Positions 17,496 to 26,388 of a DNA stretch of 27,057 bases are shown here, one piece after another. Below the pieces are notes generated by a model. The model was not told the DNA's origin. It saw nothing but the letters and a program-made list of their open reading frames with translations, and made no database searches. A program made the translations under genes and the position numbers. The stretch covers positions 1-27,057 of the forward strand of contig DBMN01000163.1 in the NCBI GenBank assembly GCA_002298965.1. Direction: 5' to 3'. Source of the stretch: Rhizobiales bacterium UBA697. Its GTDB lineage: Bacteria > Pseudomonadota > Alphaproteobacteria > Rhizobiales > Ancalomicrobiaceae. The first letter of the stretch is position 1. Every line of letters starts with the position of its first letter.

Positions 17496-17536
17496 CGCCG
17501 CCCGGCATCCGCGCCGCCGCTCTTCCTCCGACCTGC

Positions 17537-17574
17537 TCAAAAACAACGCCGCCGCGGATTGCTCCGCGGCGGCG
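17537..17574 (-). terminator. Intrinsic terminator downstream of fba
   Basis: CGCCGCCGCGGA (17547-17558) and TCCGCGGCGGCG (17563-17574) form a perfect 12-bp stem with a 4-nt loop. On the minus strand it is followed by TTGTTTTTGAG, a good U-tract, about 115 bp beyond the fba stop. It may also stop the convergent DUF2336 transcript. Confidence 0.85.
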
Positions 17575-17688
17575 CCTCTCCCGGGCGGCGCGGGTTGATC
17601 CCACGCCCGTCTCCTCGAAGGTCGCGCCGGGTCTGCCCGGCGGCGAATGTCGTTCAGGCGGCGCCCCGCTGCCGGGGCGCCGGCCCGA

Positions 17689-18753
17689 TCACTTGACGAT
17701 CTGCGCCAGCTTGCCCGAAGCGTAGCCGGCGGCGACCTGCTCCAGGTCCATCGGCTTGATCTTGGAGGCGTTGCCGGCGGTGCCGAAGGCCTCGAAGCGC
17801 GCCTTGCAGACGGCGGAGGCCGCCTTCTGGGCTTCGGCGAGATACTTGCGCGGGTCGAACTCGGACGCCTTGGTCGACATGACGCGACGGATCGCGGCGG
17901 TCATCGCCAGACGCAGGTCGGTGTCGATGTTGACCTTGCGCACGCCGTACTTGATGCCCTCGACGATCTCCTCGACCGGAACGCCGTAGGTCTCCTTCAT
18001 GTCGCCGCCGTACTTGCGGATCTCCTCGAGGAGCTCCTGCGGGACCGAGGACGAGCCGTGCATCACGAGGTGGGTGTTCGGGATGCGGGCGTTGATCTCC
18101 TTGATGCGCGAGATGGCGAGGATCTCGCCCGTCGGCTTCTTGGTGAACTTGTAGGCGCCGTGCGAGGTGCCGATGGCGATCGCCAGCGCGTCGACCTGGG
18201 TCTTCTTGACGAAGTCGGCGGCCTGATCCGGATCGGTCAGGAGCTGCTCGCGGGTCATGGTGCCCTCGGCGCCGTGACCGTCTTCCTTGTCGCCCTTCAT
18301 CGTCTCGAGCGAACCCAGAACGCCGAGCTCGCCTTCGACCGACACGCCGATCGAGTGGGCGAAGTTGACGACCGTGCGGGTGGTCTCGACGTTGTACTCG
18401 TAGGAGGCGACGGTCTTGCCGTCGGCCTGGAGCGAGCCGTCCATCATCACCGAGGTGAAGCCCGAGCGGATCGCCGCCTGGCAGATCGCCGGGGACGCAC
18501 CGTGGTCCTGATGCATGCAGACCGGGATCTCGGGATAGGCTTCGACGGCCGCCTGGATCAGGTGGCGCAGGAACTGCTCGCCGGCATATTTGCGCGCGCC
18601 GGCCGAGCCCTGCAGGATGACCGGGCTGTCGGTCTCGCGGGCCGCCTCCATGATGGCGCGGATCTGTTCCATGTTGTTGACGTTGAAGGCCGGCAGGCCG
18701 TAGCCGTTCTCCGCGGCGTGGTCGAGCAACTGGCGCATGGAAACGAGCGGCAT
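17689..18753 (-). CDS. fba: Fructose-bisphosphate aldolase, class II
   Basis: This zinc-dependent aldolase interconverts fructose 1,6-bisphosphate with glyceraldehyde 3-phosphate and dihydroxyacetone phosphate, and also makes sedoheptulose 1,7-bisphosphate. The protein has 354 residues, the usual length for the type B (CbbA-like) branch. CMHQDHGAS supplies the catalytic Asp83 and zinc ligand His84. IGTSHGAYK gives His198 and VMHGSSS gives His232 as further ligands. VEGELGVLG and VNIDTDLR, which holds a phosphate-binding Asp, are intact. GAGGAG precedes the ATG at 18753. It lies downstream of tkt on the same strand, but a strong terminator separates them, so it probably has its own promoter in 18754-18888. 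Confidence 0.96.
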   Translation of the reverse strand: MPLVSMRQLLDHAAENGYGLPAFNVNNMEQIRAIMEAARETDSPVILQGSAGARKYAGEQFLRHLIQAAVEAYPEIPVCMHQDHGASPAICQAAIRSGFTSVMMDGSLQADGKTVASYEYNVETTRTVVNFAHSIGVSVEGELGVLGSLETMKGDKEDGHGAEGTMTREQLLTDPDQAADFVKKTQVDALAIAIGTSHGAYKFTKKPTGEILAISRIKEINARIPNTHLVMHGSSSVPQELLEEIRKYGGDMKETYGVPVEEIVEGIKYGVRKVNIDTDLRLAMTAAIRRVMSTKASEFDPRKYLAEAQKAASAVCKARFEAFGTAGNASKIKPMDLEQVAAGYASGKLAQIVK

Positions 18754-18888
18754 CGGGGTCTCCTCATTCTGTTCGAGTGCGAAGCCGAACGCGGCCCCGC
18801 TCGACTACGTCCGAGTTAGAACCCCGGACGCCTGCGTTCAAGTGGAACGTTCGGCCATCACGAACTTCCCCGTCGGTGAAACGACGGA

Positions 18889-18935
18889 GAAACTTCGCCG
18901 CAGTGCAAGAAGTTGCTTTCACTGCGGCGAATTTC
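18889..18935 (-). terminator. Strong hairpin terminator after tkt
   Basis: TTCGCCGCAGTG (18894-18905) pairs perfectly with CACTGCGGCGAA (18920-18931). An inner CAA/TTG pairing and an outer GAAA/TTTC pairing with a one-base bulge extend the stem. On the minus strand it starts 11 bp after the tkt stop and is followed by GTTTCTCC. Confidence 0.8.
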
Positions 18936-18941
18936 TTTACG

Positions 18942-20948
18942 TTACCCGGCGATGCGGCGCACCGTCGCGGCAACGTTGTCGACGGTGAAGCCGAAGAGCG
19001 GCCACAGAACCTTCTCCGGCGCGCTCTCGCCGAAGCGATCGATGCCGATGACGGCGCCGTCGCGGCCGGCGAGCTTCCACCAGCCGCGGGTGACGCCGGC
19101 CTCGACCACGACGGTCGGCAGACGGCCGAGCACGGCGGCCTGTTCGTCGGCCGGACGACGCTCGAAGGCTTCGACGCAGGGCATCGAGACGACGCGGACC
19201 GGAAGGCCCTCCGCCTCGAGCTGCTTCTGGGCGGCGACGGCGAGCTGCACTTCCGAGCCGGTCGCCACGATCACCGCCTTCGCCGCGGTCTTCGGCTCGA
19301 CCAGCACGTAGCCGCCCTTGGCGACGTCGGCGAGCTGGGCGGCGTCGCGCGGCTGATGCGGCAGGTTCTGGCGGGTCAGCAGGAGAGCCGACGGGCCGTC
19401 GGCACGGCCGACCGACGACAGCCACGCCGCCATCGTCTCGACCGCGTCGCAGGGACGCCAGACGTCGAGGTTGGGGATGACGCGCAGCGCCTCGGCGTGC
19501 TCGACCGGCTGATGGGTCGGGCCGTCTTCGCCCAGACCGATGGAGTCGTGGGTGTAGACGTGCACCACCTTCTGCTTCATCAGCGCCGACATGCGCACCG
19601 CGTTGCGGGCGTAGTCGGAGAAGACGAGGAAGGTCGCGACGTAGGGAATGAAGCCGCCGTGCAGCGCCATGCCGTTGGCGATCGCCGTCATGCCGAACTC
19701 GCGCACGCCGTAGAGCACGGCGTTGCCGGCCGGATCGCGGGTGATCGCGGTCTGGCCCTTGTAGTTCGTCAGGTTGGAGTGCGTCAGGTCGGCCGAACCG
19801 CCCATGAATTCCGGCAGCTTCGGACCGAGCACGCCGAGCGCGTTCTGGCTGGCCTTGCGCGACGCGATCGTCGCGGCCTCGGCGTCGACCGCGGCGAGCG
19901 CGGCCTTGGCGAACGTGTCGAAGTCGGCCGGGAGCCGGTGGTTCACGCGGCGGTCGAACTCGGCGGCGAGGTCCGGATGGGCCTTCGCATAGCCGGCGAA
20001 GAGCGCTTCCCAGTTGCCCGAGAGCTCGGCGCCGCGGGTGGTGCGATCCCACTCGGCGTAGACGTCGTCCGGGATCTCGAAGGGCGCGAAGGGCCAGTTC
20101 ATCGCGGCGCGGACGCCGGCGATCTCCTCGGCGCCGAGCGGCGCGCCGTGGCAGCCCTCGGTGCCCTGCTTCTTGGGCGCGCCCTTGCCGATGACGGTCT
20201 TCGCCTGGATCAGGGTGGGCTTGGAGACCTCCGCGATCGCGGCCTTCATGGCGGCGTCGAGGGCGACCGGGTCGTGGCCGTCGACGTCGCGCACGACGTG
20301 CCAGCCGTAGGCCTCGTAGCGGGCGCAGACGTCCTCGCCGAACCACTCGGCGACCTTGCCGTCGATCGAGATGCCGTTGTCGTCCCACACCACGTTGAGC
20401 TTGCCGAGGCCGATGGTGCCCGCGAGCGAGGAGACCTCGTGGCTGACGCCCTCCATCAGGCAGCCGTCGCCGACGAAGACCCAGGTGCGATGGTCGACGA
20501 TCTCGTGGCCCGGACGGTTGAACTGCGCGGCGAGCGTGCGCTCGGCGATGGCCATGCCGACGCCGTTGGCGATGCCCTGGCCGAGCGGACCGGTGGTGGT
20601 CTCGATGCCCGGCGTGTAGCCGTACTCGGGATGGCCCGGGGTCTTGGAATGGAGCTGGCGGAAGTTCTTGATGTCGTCGATCGAGACGTCGAAGCCGGTC
20701 AGGTGCAGCAGCGCGTAGTTCAGCATCGAGCCGTGACCGTTCGACAGCACGAAGCGGTCGCGGTTCGGCCAGGTCGGCTTCTTCGGGTCGACGCGCAGAT
20801 GCTCGCGCCACAGCACGCTGGCGATCTCGGCCATGCCCATCGGGGCGCCGGGATGGCCGGACTTGGCCTGTTCGACCGCGTCCATCGCGAGGGCGCGGAC
20901 GGCGGCGGAAACCTTCCAGGTCAGGGCGTCGGTCACGGGCTTGTTCAT
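18942..20948 (-). CDS. tkt: Transketolase
   Basis: This thiamine-diphosphate enzyme of the non-oxidative pentose phosphate and Calvin pathways moves two-carbon ketol units between sugar phosphates. The protein has 668 residues, full length. The N-terminal domain has AKSGHPGAPMGMA (28-40), LSNGHGSMLNYALLHL, and the TPP/metal motif GDGCLMEGVSHE (160-171) ending in the expected DNNGIS region. The pyrimidine domain has VREFGMTAIANGMALHGG, with the catalytic Glu, and THDSIGLGEDGPTHQP. The ATG at 20948 has GGGAG eight bases upstream, the same ribosome-site layout as fbp. It sits between fbp and fba on one strand. Neither gap nor pgk, its frequent neighbours in Hyphomicrobiales, is present between them. 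Confidence 0.97.
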   Translation of the reverse strand: MNKPVTDALTWKVSAAVRALAMDAVEQAKSGHPGAPMGMAEIASVLWREHLRVDPKKPTWPNRDRFVLSNGHGSMLNYALLHLTGFDVSIDDIKNFRQLHSKTPGHPEYGYTPGIETTTGPLGQGIANGVGMAIAERTLAAQFNRPGHEIVDHRTWVFVGDGCLMEGVSHEVSSLAGTIGLGKLNVVWDDNGISIDGKVAEWFGEDVCARYEAYGWHVVRDVDGHDPVALDAAMKAAIAEVSKPTLIQAKTVIGKGAPKKQGTEGCHGAPLGAEEIAGVRAAMNWPFAPFEIPDDVYAEWDRTTRGAELSGNWEALFAGYAKAHPDLAAEFDRRVNHRLPADFDTFAKAALAAVDAEAATIASRKASQNALGVLGPKLPEFMGGSADLTHSNLTNYKGQTAITRDPAGNAVLYGVREFGMTAIANGMALHGGFIPYVATFLVFSDYARNAVRMSALMKQKVVHVYTHDSIGLGEDGPTHQPVEHAEALRVIPNLDVWRPCDAVETMAAWLSSVGRADGPSALLLTRQNLPHQPRDAAQLADVAKGGYVLVEPKTAAKAVIVATGSEVQLAVAAQKQLEAEGLPVRVVSMPCVEAFERRPADEQAAVLGRLPTVVVEAGVTRGWWKLAGRDGAVIGIDRFGESAPEKVLWPLFGFTVDNVAATVRRIAG

Positions 20949-21548
20949 CTCGTCGTCTCCCGGTCCCCGTCGTCCCGTTGATCGGGATCGCGACGGGTTC
21001 GCGCTGCACTCGTGCCCGCGGGCCGGTCCTGCCGACCATCACGGACGAGCGGCGGATTTCCGCCGCTCCACGTGCTGGTCAACCGCCAGACCCCGCGACG
21101 AAAGTCAACCTCCGAAGTTGGAAAGACCGCCGCCGTCCCCGACCGCTCCGAGGCATCTCGCGATCGCGATGAATGATCTTGCAGAAACGAGAATAGTTGC
21201 AGAACCAATATGCATCACGACGACGTCGATGCACCGAGTAGATCCGGTTCCGCCTGCGCGAAGAGGGCTCGAAGAGCGCGTCGGCGCAATGCGCGATCGA
21301 TTGAAAGGCCGTCCCGATGGTTTTCGTCGCGGAGACGACTAATCCGGGTGGCCGGGGCGTCGCTGTTCGCGCTCCCGCGGCCGGATTGGCGGGGGGGACG
21401 ACAAGTCTCGTCCCGACGCCACGTCATGGCTGGCCCGACGATAGTGCACGCGACCATACAAAACGCTCAAATCCTACGCGGTTCTACTTTCCTCGTCGTG
21501 TCGGGCACTTGTTCGCGACACACGCGTCGCCGAGTCGCGAAACGAAGA
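20949..21548. other. Long gene-free gap between fbp and tkt, with several dyads
   Basis: With the terminator that follows it, this is the longest non-coding stretch in the window. I see no coding region with a ribosome site and family-like sequence. It holds TGCATC-N11-GATGCA (21211-21233), two TTGCAGAA copies 18 bp apart near 21179-21204, and a 7-bp hairpin GGGACGA/TCGTCCC (21395-21414). The tkt promoter and a long 5' leader probably lie here. A small RNA gene cannot be excluded. No known riboswitch was recognised. Confidence 0.5.
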
Positions 21549-21576
21549 CGCCCGCGGACCTCGAGATCCGCGGGCG
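21549..21576 (-). terminator. Terminator downstream of fbp
   Basis: CGCCCGCGGA (21549-21558) pairs with TCCGCGGGCG (21567-21576) around an 8-nt loop that itself contains CTCGAG. On the minus strand it follows the fbp stop by about 34 bp and is followed by TCTTCGTTT. Confidence 0.75.
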
Positions 21577-21609
21577 CCTCGAAAGATCGGGATGTCGTCC
21601 CCCGTCGCC

Positions 21610-22626
21610 TCACTCGGCGGCGGCTTCGATCTCGTCCTCGTCGACGAGGTGATGGCTCTCGATACGCTCGACTTCCTCGCGGCTGCCGAAGATCAGCGGG
21701 ATGCGCTGATGCAGGATGCGCGGCTCGAGGTCGAGCAGGTTCTCGTTGCCGGTCGAGACCGCGCCGCCGGCCTGTTCGACCACCCAGCCGATCGGGTTCG
21801 ACTCGTAGATCAGCCGCAGACGGCCCTCGTCGTAGCCCTTGCGCTTGTCGGCCGGGTAGAGATAGACGCCGCCGCGCACCAGGATGCGGTGGCCGTCGGC
21901 GACGAGGCTGCCGACCCAGCGCATGTTGGTGTCCTCGCCGCGGGCGCCCTCGGCGCCGTGGACGCATTCGTCGATGTAGCGCTGCGTCGGCTCGTTCCAG
22001 TGGCGACGGTTCGACGAGTTGATGGCGAATTCCTTGGTCCGCGGCGGGATCTTCATCGCCCGGTTGGTGCAGATGAAGGTGCCGCGACGACGGTCGAGGG
22101 TGAACATCTGCGTGCCGGCGCCGAGCGTCATCACCAGCGTCGTCTGCGGCCCGTAGAGGATGTAGCCGGCGGCGAGCTGGTCGCGGCCCTTCTGCAGGAA
22201 GGCGTCGTGGGTGTGCGGGTCGACGTGGTCGGGGGCGCGCAGCACCGAGAAGATCGTGCCGATCGACACGTTGGTGTCGATGTTCGACGAGCCGTCGAGC
22301 GGGTCGACCGCCACCAGCAGCGTGCCGTCGTGGTGGATCGGGGTCGGATGATCGAGCTCCTCGGAGGCGATCGCCGCGACCGGCGCGCGGCGGCAGGCCT
22401 CGATCAGCAGGTCGTTGGAATGGACGTCGAGGAACTTCTGCACCTCGCCCTGGACGTTCTCGGTCATCGCGGCGGCGAGCTCGCCGGCGAGCGGGCCGTC
22501 GGAGACCAGCGCGGCGATGTCTCGACCGGCGTCGGCCAGCGCATGGACGGTGGCCGCGATGTCCTGCTTCAGGGAATCGCCGCTCGCCCACTTCTCGAGG
22601 AACGAATAGAGGCTCTCGTTCTTCAT
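21610..22626 (-). CDS. fbp: Fructose-1,6-bisphosphatase, class I
   Basis: This enzyme hydrolyses fructose 1,6-bisphosphate to fructose 6-phosphate in gluconeogenesis and, in autotrophs, the Calvin cycle. The protein has 338 residues, normal for class I. ASEE (87-90) and VDPLDGSSNIDTN (107-119) carry the acidic metal ligands of the inositol-phosphatase superfamily. YESNPIGWVVEQAGG and the DLEPRILHQRIPLIFGS ending complete the fold. This is the class I (Fbp/CbbF) type, not GlpX. The ATG at 22626 has GGGAG six bases upstream. It precedes tkt and fba on the same strand, each gene with its own terminator. An acidic C-terminal tail (VDEDEIEAAAE) is slightly longer than in many relatives. Confidence 0.96.
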   Translation of the reverse strand: MKNESLYSFLEKWASGDSLKQDIAATVHALADAGRDIAALVSDGPLAGELAAAMTENVQGEVQKFLDVHSNDLLIEACRRAPVAAIASEELDHPTPIHHDGTLLVAVDPLDGSSNIDTNVSIGTIFSVLRAPDHVDPHTHDAFLQKGRDQLAAGYILYGPQTTLVMTLGAGTQMFTLDRRRGTFICTNRAMKIPPRTKEFAINSSNRRHWNEPTQRYIDECVHGAEGARGEDTNMRWVGSLVADGHRILVRGGVYLYPADKRKGYDEGRLRLIYESNPIGWVVEQAGGAVSTGNENLLDLEPRILHQRIPLIFGSREEVERIESHHLVDEDEIEAAAE

Positions 22627-22669
22627 CGTCGTCTCCCTGACCTGAACGGCGCGACACCACGCCCCTCGA

Positions 22670-22688
22670 GGTGATGTGTCGCATCACC
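22670..22688. promoter_or_regulatory. Candidate operator upstream of fbp
   Basis: GGTGATGTGTCGCATCACC is a perfect 7-bp dyad with a 5-bp spacer, centred about 53 bp upstream of the fbp start. The size and position suit a dimeric regulator. No regulator gene adjoins it, so identity is unknown. Confidence 0.4.
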
Positions 22689-22841
22689 CCTCACATGCCC
22701 TCGCGCCACGCTCTTCGCAACCGCGAAAAGCCAGTCGCGCGATGGTATTCGCTCCGCACTTCGTCGATATCGTGGATTCACGAAGGCCTTTTGACGCGAC
22801 GAGTTGCGTAATTCCGTCAAGTCTGCAAGAAATTCCCCGTC

Positions 22842-23585
22842 ATGACCCGAACGCCCGTTCCGCCCTCGAGCCCCTCGAGCTCGCCCGTGCCCTCCGACCG
22901 TGCCCCCGCAGATCGGGCGCACGGCGACGAGGGACTGCCGTCGCATGTCCGCAAGAAGCGGCTGGGGGCGAAGCCGCTGGTCCACGAGACCGCCGTCACC
23001 CGCGACAGCCGCTTCGGCAAGTTCGTCAAGATCGGCGCCCGCACGACGATCATCGAGACGGATTTCGGCGATTATTCCTACGCGGTGAACGACTGCGAGA
23101 TCGTCTATGCGACCATCGGCAAGTTCGTCTCGATCGGCGCGCTGGTCGGCATCAATCCCGCCAATCACCCGTGGGAGCGGGCGGCGCAGGCGCATTTCAC
23201 CTATCGCTCCTGGCAGTATTTCGAGGACGTCGCCGACGAGATCGAGGAGTTCGACCGCCGCCGCGCCGAGCGGGTGACGATCGGCCACGACGCCTGGATC
23301 GGTCGCGCCGCGATCGTCCTGCCGGGCCGCGCGATCGGCAACGGCGCCATCGTCGGCGCAGGCGCCGTCGTGACGAAGGACGTCGCGCCCTATACGATCG
23401 TCGCCGGCAACCCGGCGAAACCGATCCGCCGCCGCTTCTCGGAGGAGACCGCGACGCGGCTCGAGCGGTTGGCCTGGTGGAACTGGCCGCACGCGGTGCT
23501 GCGCCGCGCCGTGCCGGACTTCCGGGCCCTGTCGGCGGAGGCCTTCCTCGACAAGTGGGAAGAGATCGCCGCGACGCTGCGGTGA
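22842..23585 (+). CDS. Hexapeptide-repeat acetyltransferase, phosphonate-metabolism-associated type
   Basis: The protein has 247 residues. After a low-complexity Pro/Ser/Asp N-terminus (about 1-35), it reads KRLGAKPLVHETAVTRDSRFG, then YSYAVNDCEIVYATIGKFVSIGA, INPANHPWERAAQAHFTYR and VTIGHDAWIGRAAIVLPGRAIGNGAIVGAGAVVTKDV. These form a left-handed beta helix with the His-containing loop of xenobiotic-type O/N-acetyltransferases. The HPxERAxQxHFTYR block is, as I recall, typical of the subgroup encoded in phosphonate (phn) operons. No phn gene is visible here, so the substrate is unknown. The ribosome site before the ATG at 22842 is poor, and an in-frame GTG inside the low-complexity region could be the true start. 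It is divergent from fbp and leads into the desaturase gene. Confidence 0.85.
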   Translation: MTRTPVPPSSPSSSPVPSDRAPADRAHGDEGLPSHVRKKRLGAKPLVHETAVTRDSRFGKFVKIGARTTIIETDFGDYSYAVNDCEIVYATIGKFVSIGALVGINPANHPWERAAQAHFTYRSWQYFEDVADEIEEFDRRRAERVTIGHDAWIGRAAIVLPGRAIGNGAIVGAGAVVTKDVAPYTIVAGNPAKPIRRRFSEETATRLERLAWWNWPHAVLRRAVPDFRALSAEAFLDKWEEIAATLR

Positions 23586-23637
23586 GCGGGCGGGGCGTGC
23601 CCGACGGGCGGCATCTCGCGCGAGGGCGGAGAAGCGC

Positions 23638-24426
23638 ATGAACGTGGTCGACGTGATCCGCCAGGCGACCGACCTCGGCTCGCCCTTCGCGATCTTCGCG
23701 GTGCTCTGGGCGGCGAGCGCGGCGGTCCTGGCGGTCGTCTTCGTCGCCGTCGGTCTCGCCTACGAGTTCGCCAATCGCCGCCGTCCCGACACCAAGGTGC
23801 AGCCCGCCGTCCACGCGACCCGCCGCCGCGAGGAACTCGCCTCGGCCCCCGCCTCGATCGCGATCGTCGCCGGCTGCTTCGCCTTCGGCCTCTTCGCGCA
23901 AGGCATGGGCTGGACCATGGCACCGATGGCGGCGACCTGGTGGTCGGTGCCGCTGTGGGTCGGCGTCGGCATCGTCCTCTACGACGCCTGGTTCTATTGG
24001 GCCCACCGGCTCGGCCACGTCGGCGTCTTCCGCAAGTTCCACGGCCGCCATCACCTGAGCCCGGCGCCGACCCCCTGGGCGCATCACTCCGAGACGATCG
24101 GCGACGCGATCCTGTTGCAGGCCTTCTTCGCGATCCTGCCCTTCGTGCTGCCGGTGCCGCCGATCGCGTTGATCCTGCACAAGCTCTACGATCAGGCGAG
24201 CGGCGTCGTCGGCCATGCCGGCCACGAGTATTTCGCCTCGCCGCTGGCCCGTGCGCCCTGGCCCCTCGCCAGCACCATCTTCCACGACCAGCACCACTCG
24301 GCCGGCGAGGTGAACTTCGCCCACACCTTCACGTTCTGGGATCGCTGGGCCGGCACCCTCCACCCCGACTACGACCGCACCGTCGACGCCTTCGTCGCCG
24401 CGGACGCCGCGCGCCGCGCCGCTTGA
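23638..24426 (+). CDS. Sterol desaturase / fatty acid hydroxylase family membrane protein
   Basis: This is a 262-residue di-iron membrane oxygenase. Hydrophobic segments lie at about 16-42, 70-90, 102-120 and 155-182. The histidine boxes are HRLGH (123-127), HGRHH (135-139), HAGHE (193-197) and HDQHH (216-220), the pattern of the FA-hydroxylase superfamily. Members hydroxylate or desaturate lipids, carotenoids or hopanoids using O2. The substrate cannot be told from sequence; in this kind of bacterium a membrane lipid is likely. GGAGAAG precedes the ATG at 23638. The 52-bp gap from the acetyltransferase gene suggests co-transcription, though no functional link is evident. Confidence 0.9.
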   Translation: MNVVDVIRQATDLGSPFAIFAVLWAASAAVLAVVFVAVGLAYEFANRRRPDTKVQPAVHATRRREELASAPASIAIVAGCFAFGLFAQGMGWTMAPMAATWWSVPLWVGVGIVLYDAWFYWAHRLGHVGVFRKFHGRHHLSPAPTPWAHHSETIGDAILLQAFFAILPFVLPVPPIALILHKLYDQASGVVGHAGHEYFASPLARAPWPLASTIFHDQHHSAGEVNFAHTFTFWDRWAGTLHPDYDRTVDAFVAADAARRAA

Positions 24427-24593
24427 GCACGGGCTCCATCGATCGCGACGTCGTTCGGCGTCCGACCAATCGCTGCCTTGGCGGCGTCCCGGAACCGTTC
24501 TAGAACCTCCGCCGGGCGCGACCGCCGGTCGCAGGCCCGTCCCGGGCCGGCCGTCGCGCCCGAGATCCCTGATCCCACGGGAGACCTTCGACG

Positions 24594-26225
<1,632 letters not shown>

Positions 26226-26248
26226 GGCCGGGGCAAGTCCCTGTTGGG

Positions 26249-26364
26249 CTTCACCCTGAGGTGCCCGGCTGCCAAGCCGGGCCTCGAAGGGCGAAGCCAC
26301 GACGGGCCGTGCCATTCGGCCCTTCGCACTTCGAGGCTCGCGTTGCTCGCACCTCAGTGTGAAG
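26249..26364. repeat. REP-like three-hairpin intergenic palindrome
   Basis: The outer arms CTTCACCCTGAGGTGC (26249-26264) and GCACCTCAGTGTGAAG (26349-26364) are complementary at 15 of 16 positions. The next arms CCTCGAAGGGCGAA (26282-26295) and TTCGCACTTCGAGG (26323-26336) match at 13 of 14. Between them are two more hairpins: GCCCGGCT-GCCA-AGCCGGGC (26263-26282) and GGGCCG/CGGCCC (26304-26322). The whole 116 bp could fold as a branched cruciform. CTGAGG/CCTCGAAGG palindromes of this kind are dispersed in many alphaproteobacterial genomes. Its position between convergent genes suggests it also serves as a terminator for both. Confidence 0.7.
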
Positions 26365-26388
26365 GACCTCTACGCGGGGCTTTCGAAA

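Noticed and set aside
18777..20981. 734-codon plus-strand open frame antisense to tkt
   Set aside because: Asp/Arg/Gly-rich shadow lacking family features. Transketolase on the other strand is full length with all motifs.
21317..21652. Possible small gene in the fbp-tkt gap
   Set aside because: No ribosome site. It runs through the fbp terminator and into fbp antisense, and its composition is not protein-like.
24497..24506. GTTCTAGAAC palindrome upstream of the fumarase gene
   Set aside because: A perfect 10-bp palindrome, but isolated and with no flanking symmetry. Ten-bp palindromes are expected by chance in a window this size.
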